64,000 bases of DNA from assembly GCA_018389105.1 (NCBI GenBank), contig JACATO010000306.1:1966001-2030000 (forward strand). The letters are read 5' to 3'. Under the pieces are notes generated by a model. It was not told the origin of the DNA. It did no database searches and saw only the letters and a list, made by a program, of their open reading frames with translations. The translations under genes and the position numbers were made by a program. Below are positions 47,829 to 60,400 of the stretch, one piece after another. Within the stretch, counting starts at the first letter, position 1. Every line of letters starts with the position of its first letter. This DNA comes from Nautilus pompilius (Eukaryota > Mollusca > Cephalopoda > Nautilida > Nautilidae).

Positions 47829-48970
47829 TACTAGTGACACATACAAAGATTGGCATAAATATTTTGAATATTATTGCACATTCATGATAATTCATTGTGA
47901 CATTAGCATCTCTTAAATGGTGAAATATTAAATGATACTAGACTTTTAGCAACTTAGTGTCTGTTATGGTCATTTATTGATGTGGCACATGCATGAAGTC
48001 TATGGCTCTTAGATTAGCTGTGGGAATGTTATACTCTTGTTGCAGTTCTGTGGAAAACTGAGGGGTCTAATATGACATTATGCAGTTGAAAATAATGCAC
48101 TAACATATTTCAAAGATGGCTTGTCAGCTATACTGTAGTGGATGTTGCCCTGCTGAAATGTCAGGTGCAATCTACATTATTGTAAAAGAGAAAGGAGAAC
48201 CAGGGACACAGTTTTGTATATATGCAGCCAAATGTCAGTAATGCTAAAAGTAGGCAGAAATACATGATGCTTACTGACACATTAAAGTAAGCTATCTGTT
48301 GTACAAACAGTGTTACAGAGACTGGTTGATTTTAGTGCACATGACTATATTTGCAGATGAATGTGTGTGTATTGATTTTAAAGTATTACTATAGATCCTT
48401 TTATTTCTATAGTTGTATGATTTTGTTTTTATTATAAGAACATTTGTTACTCATAAACAAGTCAGTAGATGGCAGAATTTTTTTGGTGGTTTTTCTATAC
48501 ATTACTGGAAGAAAAAACTGGAAAAATAAATGTGTACTATAAACCATATGATGATAGTAGATTGCAATATGTATGTAAGCAGCTGATTTTGGTCATATCT
48601 TCATGCCATCTGATACAAAAATCTGCAAACTCTTCATGTAGACAATGAAAAACTTGGACCCACCATCAACAAATGACAAGTTCTGCTATGACTTTGCTGA
48701 GAAAATTTTATTGGCATTAAAAAATAATGCAGAGGTCTGTATGTGCCTGTGCATACTAATGTCATTCAGAAACAGGCAGTCTTTACCTGCTTACTCTACA
48801 TATGCTATCTTAATGCTTTGTGGTAGAACTTTCATTCTTTCCACTGCTGATGACATGCAGAACACAAAAAAAGGAAGAAGAAAATTTTGTCCGTGGCACA
48901 TTGAATAATAATGTCATCAATTTTATACATTTCAGCAAGATTTAACAGATCTATAATTTCACTGCAAGAA

Positions 48971-51900
48971 CAGGGGTGTCAAACATGTGACCTGCCAAAG
49001 TCATTCGTCCAGCCCATGGAAAGGCTGACAGTGACTGCCCCACCTAACCTTTTATTTGATTCTCTCTGTAAAGACAATAGTCCATGCATTGTAATAGACA
49101 CATTTCTAGTACCCCAATCCACCGAACTATTAAAACAAAAATTGGATCTCATCCTTTATAGCACCTGCCAATGTTAACAGTAGAAGATCTGGCATACAGA
49201 ATACCAGTCGTGTCAAAACAATTGGGCAGTAACTGACTCTCACTACTCTCTCGCTCGCTCACTCTCATATATATATAAGCTAAAGAAAGAAAACAAAGGA
49301 CTAATGTTCAACAATGTACAATTATTGCATTCATTTAAAAACACAATTAGATAAGAGATGAGTTATATAAAATACAAGGAAGTAAAGCAGAGTATAATAA
49401 AATTTAGTCATTGTATAGAAAACTAAATTGACTCAAATTATATCAAACTAAACTATGTGCCTACTGCTCGAAACTAAGTAACACCTTTGATTGGTGGCCC
49501 ACACCACACATTTCATCCAATGAAAACAAGATCTGTATGTTGATCAAGCTATCGATTGGATCCAATTTTCAAATTGTGATAAGTATGAAATACCCAGAGG
49601 AATCTGACCTTGTAGTCTCAATTTCTTAATTGACAACATGAGTGACTAAGTACCAAAAGACAGTAGCAAGTGAACTGAGAATTTCAGAGGTATCGTACTC
49701 TTTGACCGCTACACCTAAAAAGGGGATAGTATCAGTCAACCATTGCTGCATATTTGGAATGTATATCAAGTCGTGCACAGTATTTTTAATTGAAGGTTAT
49801 TTTTGAACTCTGTAATAAGGACCCTTATTTATGTTACCAAAGAAAAGAAAAATAGACACTTCCATGTGATTCAAGAAAAGTGGAAAATTCATATTTCTTT
49901 GTGGAAGTGAATGCAATGCCAACCTGCTTGATTTGCACACAAGTTGCTGTTGCCAAAGTGTGCAATGTTTGAAGACATAGTACTAATGCTGTGGATTACG
50001 ATAACTATACTGGGAAGTTATGTGATAACAAAGTTGCTGAATTAGAAAAGTTGTCAAAAAAGCAGCAGTCTGTATTTGAATATGCTCATACAGTAAATGA
50101 CAATGCAGTGAAGGCAAATTATATGATTGCTCATGAAATAACTGTCATCAAAGCCCTTTTCGGAAGGGGAACTTTTGAAAAAAATGCATATTGATAACTG
50201 CAGAAGTAATATGTCTGGATAAATGCCGAGCTTTTGCAAACAAGCCTTTAAAGAAACAGTCACAGAGAGAATGACTGATTTATCAAAGAACCTCAACAGT
50301 CAACTGAAGGCCAAAGTAGAGTCCTTTGTTGCATTTTCAGTTGCAATTGATGAAAGTATGGATATAACTGATGTGGCACAGCTTGCAATTTTCATTCAAG
50401 GTGTTGATACAAGTATGCACATAACAGAAGAGTTTGTAGAAATAGTTCTGATGAAAGACACGACAACAGATGATGACATCCTCAACAGTTTGGTGGAAGC
50501 TCTGGAAAAAATAGGTGTAGACTGGGCACGAGCTGTGATTCTGGCTACAGACTGAGCGCAAAATATGGTGGGTAAAAAAGTTGGATTTGCCACAAAGTTA
50601 AAATAAAAACTGCTATCTGAATCCAAGCCATCAGTTTTATACATTGCATTGCCTTTTGCACCAAGAAGCACTGTGGTAAAAGACTGAAGATGGATAATGT
50701 TTTGGATGTGGTTATAAAAACAATTAATTTTACGAGCACGAGGCCTTAACCACAGTCAGTTTAACTGCCTTCTAGAGGAAAGTGAGAACTCAGGTGGGCT
50801 GCCATATCACGCCATTGTTCATTGGCTAAGTCGGAAAACTCTACTGAAATGGTTCTATGAATTGCTTGGCGAGATACAGTTTATCGATCAGAAAGGGAAG
50901 GTATCTGAATTACAGGATAATGGATGGTGTCAAGATCTTGCCTTTATGGTGGATGTTACAGAACACCTGAATTGTCTTAACAAAAAGATGCAGGGCTGCA
51001 ACAATTTGGTGACAGAACTTTGACTCAGCTTTGGGAAAAGCAGAAAGTAATCCAGCACACCTTCTGACCCTAAAAACGCGACATGACACAGCTCAGTCAC
51101 ATTGTGATGCCTTCACAGAAAAGTACAGCAGCAAAATTTGTAAGTTGGAAAATGAATTCCAAGAAAGTTTTTTTTTTTTTTTTTGACTTTAAAAGCTTTG
51201 AGAAAGGCTTTTCAATTTTTCAGAACCCATTCTTTGTCAGTGTTCACGAGGTCTCTGAGGAGCTTCAGATGGAAATAATCAATCTGCGGTGTGACTCTGT
51301 TTTGAAGAAGCGGCTTTTTAATAGTGATATTGGCACATTTGATCAATATCTAGAACTTAATTATCCCATGTTAAAGTCTTTTGCTACAAAAATTCTGTCC
51401 ATGTTTGGGACAACATATGTCTGTGAACAGATTTTTTTCTGTAATGAACATTAACAGTCAAGACTTTGCTCTCAAATTACTGATGCCCACTTAAACTCAG
51501 TACTCAAGGTTGCCACAGCCCAGTCACTTGCTCCAAACTGTGATACTGATCCAAAATAAGAGGTGTCAGGTATCAGAAAGCAGCAGTAGAAAGTAAATAA
51601 AGTTAGTTATGTCAGTACACTTATTATCTACAAATCTATTCTTTTAATTGTAAATTGTGGTTGTTGAAGTGATTCTACTGCCATTTTGATATCACTGATG
51701 ATATCTAGCAATAAACAGTATTATGTTTTACAATGTAATGTTTGTGTATTTTAATTTTAGATAAAGCAGTGTGTGTGTCGGTTATGTTTGATTTCTCAAA
51801 ATAGGAGACACAAAAGCCAAAATACATTTATCCAGACACAATAGTTTGATTACTGACTGACCATTATGATTTTAGTGACAGGAATGCAAACATTATTAGG

Positions 51901-52471
51901 TAATTTAAATGAAATAATGCAAGTTTGCTCCTTGCCTCTTTCCCCATGCTACCATATATATTTCATATATAATAAATGCAATTTCAGATCAGATTTAATT
52001 TTGGTGCAATTTTCCTCTGTGGAAATATAAACTTTATTCCAATGTGTAGAATAAGTTATAAAGTTACGATAAATCTATATTTTAATTTTTGTGTGTGTAC
52101 GTATTCGATTGTATCGCCTTTGAAGTTAAAGTGGAATTTTTTAAAGGTCACCGCCTCTGTGAGTGGATTAATACAAAGAAAAAACCCAATACACTTTTTG
52201 TTTTCTTAAACAGCATCTAAGGGAAGACAACTCTTTCTAATCTATATTTTCTATTTTTGTTCATAACTTGAAAAAAAAAAACATGTATTAGAATAAAGTT
52301 TGTTTCCATAAAGAGAATATCATCTGCAAATTTTGGCTTTTATGATTTCTCATTTTTCAAGAAATCAAGTGTGACGTGATGTGACACACTTCATGCATTA
52401 TATGTAGAGATAATGTTTACATTGCTAGGCACATTCCATCCACTTGATATATTGTCAGTTGGCCACCCCTG
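48971..52471 (+). mobile_element. hAT (Charlie-like) DNA transposon, decayed
   Basis: The left end CAGGGGTGTCAAACATG (48971) and right end CCAACTGACAATA-type terminus (CAGTTGGCCACCCCTG, ending 52471) are short imperfect inverted repeats of the CAGGGGTG class typical of Charlie-group hAT elements. The 3.5-kb interval holds a broken BED-finger transposase. The 8-bp target duplication expected for hAT is not recognisable (left flank TGCAAGAA, right flank AAATTTTT), so either the borders are slightly off or the flanks have decayed. Confidence 0.7.
49831..51590 (+). pseudogene. hAT transposase with BED zinc finger (ZBED5/GTF2IRD2-like)
   Basis: Pieces in order: MLPKKRKIDT at 49831, then after a frameshift a BED-type finger (about 49880-49970) with CLICTQVAVAKVCNV, a TGA stop, then RH. 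TGKLCDNKVAELEKLSKKQQ follows (50010-50070). The best frame, 50223-50555, carries FSVAIDESMDITDVAQLAIF, which matches 'FSIALDESTDxTDTAQLAIF' and holds the first catalytic Asp region. Next come an interrupted NHSQFNCLLEESE-like block (about 50750-50790) and the C-terminal dimerisation block (51240-51540): MLKSFATKILSMFGTTYVCE, then LNSVLKVATAQSL. A poly-T/Phe expansion lies at 51170-51184. At least four stops or frameshifts make it inactive. Relatives have been domesticated as host genes (ZBED5, GTF2IRD2), but this copy has decayed. Confidence 0.88.
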
Positions 52472-54938
52472 AAATTTTTCCTGCGGACATACCCCTTCCT
52501 CCCCGGACACCCATCCATATGGCTTGCACAGAATACATTTATATCAAACATGGCCCGCCATAACAAATGATACAAAGATTGTTGCATTATACTTTAATTT
52601 TTGTTGTTGTTAATTTTTAAACTATTTTTTACTTTGTGAGTGTGTATATAAACTACTAAAGTTAATGTGAATGAGTAAGCAAGAAAAATAAATTTTCTAA
52701 AATAAACTTTCAGAATGCATGGAAATAGAGGGCTTTCTTCATTCTTTATGCTATTTTCTTGTTGAAATCTTGATTTATGTACTACTTGGTAGTGTATGCA
52801 CTTCTCAACTGTTTAAGTCGTGGTCCAGCATTATTACTAATTTGGAACCATTGATAAATCTTGATTACTGATATCGTCTACTACATAAGACTGGTCTTTT
52901 TATGTCAGAGGCATTTAAATTTAAATTAAATGCATGATTTGTAGATGGATGGTTTTAAAAAATAAGAAACTTGTTCCTAAGTTAAATTTTTTAAAGTTTT
53001 ATAACCTCTTCTAAATATACCTTTTCAGTCTTGGTGATCATCTATACCAGTTTTACTGTTTGTTTTTAAAAATAATTATAGAATTAATTTTTTTCTCTTT
53101 AAAAAGAAATATCCTACTGAATGTTGGTCTTGTAACATAATAAATAGTTTTGGGTCTTTGCAGATTTTTATGTAAACTTGGCAATATATGCAAGAGTTAA
53201 TTTATGGATGGCTCCAAGCTGTAATTAACCTACATTCCATTATTTTCATTAAATTTTAGCTTATTAACAATATAAATGATTTGATATGTTGTTTCTGAAA
53301 TCCCTTTTCACCCAGCTTTGTTTCATTAGACTTGTATCAACTGTGGTGGTCGGTCACATTGAGATAATCTTATTACAGCCTATCTGATCTTGTTTTACAG
53401 CCTGCCTGGTACTTCCTGTACTATTAATTAGTTGAGTCTCTTAATTGAAGATATCTATCCAGCTGTCCAATTAGTTCTTATCAGGAGCAAGTATTTCTCT
53501 CTAGTATTACCATTATCCTTTTTTTTTTTTTTTTTTTAAATGAGGTATAGAATTATTACTTGCTTGGTTATTGGAAGAAGATTAAAATTATGGTAGCTTT
53601 ATTGGAGAGATGAAGGGGAGGAACAGTATGTTAAGGGGAGACAAATCAGGATCTTGTTTCTGAAATCCAGCCCCACCTGCCAAAAACTGGAATTCGTTGT
53701 ATTTTTCCCATCTGATCATTAAACTTGAGCTTGTTGTTTGCCTTTTTTTTTTTTTTTAACACCTTGAAAACAGCAGCACATTTTCTTATTAAGTAAATTC
53801 AAACTTTTCAAATATTTTTTTATTTAAAAAGCTGAAAAAGATTTTTGTAATCATTCCCAGATTTTGGTTTTTAAGACATTTCTAGTTTTTTTGTTTTTTT
53901 TTTTATTATTTTGTGTAGGAATGTTTGAAAAAGGAAATCTAAAAATGTACTGACGGGAAAGTTTTATTGACGTTTGTTCTATTTACCTTGGAGGAGGAGG
54001 AGAAGATCCAGTTTCTTTGTTTTATTGTATTGTATTAAGTACCGTTAGGATTCATTATCATCATTTATTTTTAATGAGAGTATTTTAAACATTGCAAGTC
54101 ATTTTTACTTGGATGGTTAATTATTTAAGGCAAGAAGAAGCATTGATTACTTGTTAATAGTCATGACATAAAATTTTGACATCTATGACAGTAGACCTTG
54201 CTGATCATCAGCTACCGACACTTTACAGTGAAGTGCAAATATTGATATTGCATAATGTTGTCAGTGATTTGGTTTACTCCAAATGGTGGAAAATGGAGAT
54301 TTTTTTCAATTAAAGCAGTATGAAGGTATGCAGGAAAAGACTTATACAAAATATTTTAATGATTATCTGATGATAATTTTGTTATAGTACTAGTTTGAGA
54401 ATTTTTTTTTTTTTTACCAGTTGGTTGGAATGGATTTCTTCTGGGCATTCAGTTTTCTCTCTGCATCTAGAAAATGAAGATTTATAGTAGGAACTTTCTT
54501 TGCGATTTCCCCTGCTGAGAAGTGGTCATGTAACCCACTCAGTATATAAAGCATTTAATCTCTAATTGTGACTGGGATAGGAATCATCCCCTCATAAACA
54601 GGGAAACATGCAAGACGCACCCCTTTGTAGTGTAAGCTAGCTCATTGAAATGTCGGCTCTGGGGGGTTGTATGACCAGAAAAAAAAATGGCTAAATCAAA
54701 TGTGTCTTGGTGTTTCTGACATCTGCTGACCTACCAGAAGACCATGGATTAGCTCAGATGCTCACTTGCCAGATGGCTAACTCTTCATTCATTCAAATAT
54801 CTACATATATTGCTTTAATATTACTGTGGTCCTTGGATAGCTTTTAAATGTTATATACCTAAAAAGTATAAAGTTTCACATTTTCAAATAAAGTTGCTTT
54901 AAACTCATTGAGAAAAGAACACATGTAGTTAGCATATA

Positions 54939-54959
54939 TAATAATAATAATAATAATAA
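54939..54959. repeat. (ATA)n microsatellite
   Basis: Six or seven ATA/AAT units about 60 bp before exon 6. Confidence 0.9.
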
Positions 54960-55018
54960 AGGCCTCAGTAATTAAATTTAATAACTATTAGATTGAAATA
55001 TTTTATTTTTTTCTTCAG

Positions 55019-55075
55019 CTTTTGAAAACCCTACCAATACTTCAGGCTCAACTGGATGCACTTCTGGAGTTTGAT
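55019..55075 (+). CDS. PICALM: PICALM/AP180-like, coding exon 6 (residues 165-183)
   Basis: A 57-nt exon encoding LLKTLPILQAQLDALLEFD, closely matching LLKTLPVLQAQLDALLEFD of insect lap and LLKTVPIIQNQMDALLDFN of CALM (ANTH helix 8). The acceptor is TTTTTCTTCAG and the donor GTGAGT; both borders are phase 0, so skipping it would keep the frame but remove a core helix. Confidence 0.97.
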
Positions 55076-57307
55076 GTGAGTACATTACCTAACTGATTAA
55101 TGTAGGATCTTTTATTTTTTGGTCATAAAATGAAGTTTAGTTGTATAAACCAGTCGTTAGCAACAGTTCAAGGGTATTTTGCCAGATTGAATTTTCTTTA
55201 AATTTAAAGATTCAGACTACAATGACTACATTGTGCAGGAAAATGATAGATAAGATAGTTATTTTGCTCATTGAATGCACATAAAATTAAAAACAAATTA
55301 AACATGCTTTTATTTTTATAGTAATGCTACACACAATTATGCTAATGATATTATTAATACCACTTGAAAAGTTCATCACTTAGATTGCAAAGTCCCAGTA
55401 TGTAGTTGGTGGAACACTTGCCTCTGCCTTTCCTGAGTCAGTAAGGCATCTTTTTGCAAACAGTTTAAGTGTGTGTCCTTATCTCTGGAAAAAGCTTCCA
55501 CTTTTGCATCAAATTCCTTGAATATTTCATAAAGATGTAAAACTTTGTCCTGACTCCTGTAAGAGAAGATAAATAATGTGTAATGTCATTCAGAGACGAC
55601 AGCTTCTCCATTCACAAGTAATCATTCAGTTCAGGATAGTTTTTCTTTGGAATAAAAACTGATGGCATGAAGGCATTTTACAAAGCAATCCAATTTTGTC
55701 ATGGCTAAGCCAGCAGATATTACTGTGAAGATGAATGGCTGTGAACACAGTGCATTTCTTCTAGCAGGAGGGTTTATAAAGCTGAGTGAGAAACATACTT
55801 CACATTCCTTACAACAGTAGTCTAGCCATCACAGCATTCATTTGGAAATTTGAAATATTTTTTTTTACACACAGGCTCTGTTGGTGAGCAGTTTAAATTT
55901 GACAATTTTATGGCTAATATACTGTTCCAAGAGCTGTACAAATCACTTGTCCTTCCTCACTATAGCAGCAGCACAATCAATAATTCCGCAATATTTTGTG
56001 TGTAAGCTCCTGTGTTAAAATGTTTGATAAAAGCTTTCATGTCTTCAGTTCTCTTGTCCCAAACAACTGTTACGAGCAACAAAGTTCATCTCTTATTTCA
56101 TCTGATTCTGAAATAAGTATCTTGCAATGATGGCAAAATAAGGGATGTCATTAATATCATTGCTTTTATCCAGTGCCAGCCGCAAAGACTGGGATTTCAT
56201 TTATTTGAGAGACAATAAGTTTTTATGTGGCAAATCATCAAACAAACAAACAACTATTGTGAAATGTTAACTAATTGCCATCTATGAAATGCTTCCCTTG
56301 CTTTGAAATACATAGTGCATTCTTGTAGCTTCCTTCTGTAACTTGATTTTTACTAGTCTTTATAATGTGTGGGAATGCTGCTATGAATTTCATATGGTGC
56401 TACTGCTTTTTACACTGCCAACCAGAAAATGGCTTTTCATGTTTGGTTTGAAAATGCCTTTGTACACTTGATGTATGACACAATGCTTTCACAGCAGAAA
56501 GCACAAACTGCATGATTCTTCTTGAGCACAATTCAAATTGGGTTTGTCTATGCAGCTTGAAATTAATGAACATCTAAACTAGCTTTTTTGTGAGCAAACA
56601 TGTACACTTGTGCACAGTCTTTGTCAGGAAAGTGGGACAAATACACAGAACTGTTTTATGCGGGTAAGATGGAGCTCCAGACTTTCAGCCTCTGGTACTG
56701 CATTGACCAATTATACTGGACTTCTGGTGTCATGGTTTATCAGTGGCGGAGGATTGCAGGTATATGAGCTGTTCAGCTTCTGGTTATTGGTTGACATGAA
56801 TCATCATAGATTGTAACCTTGTAGCATCTGGCTTTTCAGTTGTTGGTTCACTCAGTCCACTTGAGCCATTACATGACCATGTAGCATTTCAAAAAGTGCC
56901 AGATAAATCAGGAACAATCTGCTTATCATAGGTTGTCGGCTCTTGCTCTAAACTTTAAATGATGAAAAACTAAGATAATTAATGATTAATTTTTGCTATT
57001 ACTATGAAAGCATGTTGCATACAACCAAGTTTTGTTCTAATTTAACCATTGAATAATATCAGAATTTTACAGGTTCTTTTAGAAATGTGAATCCCTAACT
57101 GCATATGCAAGTTTTGGCTGTTCTGTGTTGTCCAACTATTGTTAATAATATCCAGTAATCTTTTTTGAATTTATAACTTAGGATGATAGTACCAATGAGA
57201 ATATTTCAACTATATGCAGCATCTTGTTCTAAGAATCCTTACTATTAATTTCTACTAGCTGAGGTAATAGCATTTTGTATTTAAATGTTCTAATGTTTCT
57301 CTTGTAG
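55076..57307 (+). other. Intron 6 (2.2 kb)
   Basis: Donor GTGAGT, acceptor TTCTCTTGTAG. Its central 0.9 kb is a minus-strand hAT-like remnant. The remainder (56300-57300) contains an unrecognised open frame at 56610-56816 and no repeat I can name. Confidence 0.9.
55390..56260 (-). pseudogene. Second hAT-like transposase remnant
   Basis: On the minus strand several short frames resemble the hAT transposase of the ZBED5/SCAND3 type. SLRLALDKSNDINDIPYF (about 56135-56190) lines up with 'FSxALDESTDxxDTAQLL'. Much later LNDITHYLSSL (about 55590-55630) lines up with 'LxDLAFLTDITxHLNxLN', and KVLHLYEIFKEFDAKVEAFS (about 55480-55545) lines up with 'LVxDLYDxVKAFxxKLxLW'. The order is right and the spacing roughly right, but every catalytic residue region is interrupted and similarity is modest. 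It is clearly a different, older copy from that in intron 5. Terminal repeats were not found. Confidence 0.5.
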
Positions 57308-57419
57308 TGTACCCCAAATGAACTCACCAATGGTGTGATAAATGCCTGCTTCCTGTTAATGTTCAAAGATCTGATTCGATTATTTGCTTGTTACAATGAT
57401 GGCATCATTAATTTGTTAG
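57308..57419 (+). CDS. PICALM: PICALM/AP180-like, coding exon 7 (residues 184-220)
   Basis: The exon encodes [20 protein letters not shown] and [17 protein letters not shown] plus one base, matching [20 protein letters not shown] and DAIRLFAAYNEGIINLL of CALM (ANTH helices 9-10). The Leu219-Leu220 pair sits where CALM Leu219 contacts the SNARE motif of VAMP8, allowing for the one-residue offset in exon 5. The acceptor is CTTGTAG, the donor GTAAGT, phase 0 to phase 1. Reading continues a further 98 nt past the donor without a stop, which has no evident meaning. Confidence 0.98.
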
Positions 57420-60400
57420 GTAAGTTGACTTCGACAGCTACTGTACATTCTCTTATCTTTTTTGATGCCAAATTTATGGAGCTGTTGTTGACTGGTCTCA
57501 CTAGATCTCAGCAATAGTGTGCCAATGCACCATGTCTTTTGTCTGAGTATGTGACAGTTTTCTTGGAGGAAATAAGGCATTTGCTGTTTTTGCAAATTCT
57601 TTTTAAAAAATGAGCATATCTGTTTAAAAAAATAACCTTACATCCAGAAAATGGTTTTCTTTTGTAGTAATTTAATACTGATAATCTTTCTGAAGGAGAA
57701 CTATTTTAATGTCAGAAAATATACAGAATATTTTGAAAGGTTTATAGTACTTTAGATGTTAATTGTTTGTGTTTGATTAAATTCAATGGAATAAATACCT
57801 ATGGCCTAAAAATAAAAATCTTCATTTTTTAAAATTTTTTTTTGGAAAAAAATAGTACAACTACTTGTTTGAAATTTACTTAATGAGCTGTGCAATTTTT
57901 CTCTTCCCTAGCAGCATGTCATCTTGACATGGCTGACTGCTCATATTTTATTTTATCCTGTCTAAAGATGTTGAATGAATGACTTGTAAATGTAGACGAT
58001 CAGTACCAAGTAATTTGTGTGGAACCTTTTTGAAACATTCCTATGCACTCCATGCCAAGTCCACAAAACACACTCTTGCATATTTTCTTTAATTAAATAA
58101 TTGGCCATCCATTTTTTTATAGTTGCAACTGTGGCAGGTAAAAACATTCACATGTAATTTCTTTGCACCAAATGTAAAATTTAAAAAACAACAAAAACTA
58201 ACACTTTTATGAGGAGTCTGTTGTTGACAGCTTGTTAGACAAACAGCTATGTTTTGTGAAGATTGAAGTAGTCAAGTACAACTCAACATAAGTGCCATTA
58301 GGTGTTTTCAGATTTTAAACAGATTTATCATAAAATCTAATACTCACTACCAGTAATTTGAAAAAAGAATAGATGGTTAAATGGTGACTTATTTTACAAT
58401 ATTATACATTTAATGCTTTGTAAAAACAGGGTACTGAACTAGGTATTGTTGTAAAAGTGCATCATGGTATTAGATGTATCATCAGTATTTTATAATAAAT
58501 ATTTCACTGAATGTTTTTGGAGGTAGTCCTGTTTAATGTCAATATTGAGTAAACTCCCCATGTACAGATGATTTCTTCATTTTGCTTGCTAGATGTAAAA
58601 TGCATATCTTGTGGTATTATCATCTGCTACTTTTTGTGCAAAGCCTATGCTAGTTAAGCAATATTCTGGGAATGAGGAATCATCCTCTTCATTCTGTCCA
58701 ATTTGAACCCAAAGATACTCTCTAGAGTTTGTCACATTACCCTGGAGATGCTGCCCACTGCATCCACTGGTCCAGTAGCAGGTGGGTGTTTGTTGTCTTT
58801 TAAGAACAATGACAGGCCTATATAATGTTTTCATGGTACCTATTGCCATTTAGGATTCTAGGTATGGTAGCAAGATTAAGCTTATACATATTCTCATACT
58901 CTGATATCCATCAATGCAAACAATGGCTGCAGCAATGTTTTCTTGATTGCAAGTCTGTAAGTCACCAAACTCTTATTACAAGAGGAACAGATTTTCACCA
59001 GACCAGTGTATCCTATTCCATGTTCTAAAATTCATTGAAAATGTAGACACGCCTAATTAAATTGGAGTTTTTTGATCTGACAATGTCGAGCACTTCATCA
59101 TAGGGTAACAGTAACTAAGCTTTGGGTTATAATGCATTTCATGAATACCTGCCCTGCCTTCTAGGAGCAGCTCTACAAAGACGCATCCACTACATGCTTC
59201 ATCAACAACGGTGCTTAGTGATAAGACAACCAATGACTATGTAGTATGCCTTCCTGTGTCTCTTCAGAAAAGCTCATTTTTATTCTGTTGCCATTTTCGG
59301 ACTCCCAATTCTCTTGCCATATTTGTATGCATTTGTAGTTTTAAGCACACAACACAAATTTATACTGCTTAGTCACACCTTATTAGTGTATACTTTATTA
59401 TTTTTCCAAAAGCCAACCCAGTCTACATGCTTGATCAAAACGTGCTAAACAGACCAAAGCCTATGTGACAGTACAATTAACCCACAGTTTAGATATGATT
59501 TATGATTTCATGCGATTCTGAAATTGCCTTATTGCTGCAATGTTTTACTTTTAGTCATTATGAAGGAAAATTTAGTGATGCTTAACTTATGTTGAATTGT
59601 ATGTATCCCAAAGCTGCTGAATGAATAATCAAGTCTGAAGCAATAGACCAAAATTTTGTTGAATAAACTGGTAAAAGAAGATTGAGTGAACAAAATCTTT
59701 TAACTATTCAGAGGCAAAACTTTACAAAATTAAATAGATGTAGATACTATAAGCTAAGTATTTTCTCTTTTACAAAGTTCTGCTTATTTTGAAGAAATCC
59801 TGGCAATTCAGCAATCATTTTATTCTTTAAAATGTAGTGTTTTAATTATAGTATGAACAGTAGCTTTCTGGTACCTTCTAAAGGAATATGGTTTTTTTGT
59901 CTTTTTAAGATGGTGTAGACAGAAATAAGATTGATTTTACTTGTCTAGTATTATAGCACTAAACTTAGTTTTTTTTTGCATATTGTTCTTTCATTGGTGG
60001 CATGTTTTCATTTGACCCATGTTGCCACTTTAAATGGGTATGCAGTGAACCAGCATAAAACTCTGCTTGCCTTTCATTTATCTAAGGAGTTATGGATCTA
60101 TTTTACTTCCTTGTTGATAGTTAGAATAGTAATTACTAGTATAATAGATGAACAGATAAATGTGCATTTAGACCTTGTGACACCTCATTGCCCAGTATCC
60201 AGAATATCAGACAAATGTACACTAGATTCATTATACTATTTTCTCTTTGCTCTATTTGGTGCTGTTTTAATTTTCATGCAAAGATGAGAATGTCTACAAA
60301 TGAATCTTCATTTATTATGTGTGCTAGTCTATGCTTTACTACCTGCTAATATTTATGGCTATTATACTAGTTTTGTATTTGGGTTGGGTGTTATAACCTG

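Larger units (their letters stand above)
44350..55018 (+). other. Intron 5 (10.7 kb)
   Basis: Donor GTAACT, acceptor TTTTTCTTCAG. It holds the richest transposon content of the gene: an inverted SINE (45.1-45.4 kb), a minus-strand Tigger/pogo element (46.8-47.8 kb) and a plus-strand hAT element (49.0-52.5 kb). A diverged SINE-like stretch may lie at 54.45-54.7 kb. In 45450-46780, 47830-48960 and 52570-54450 I see no further assignable feature. Confidence 0.9.

Noticed and set aside
57420..57517. Read-through of exon 7 to a stop at 57515
   Set aside because: A perfect GTAAGT donor and exact continuation of the protein in exon 8 make this intron.
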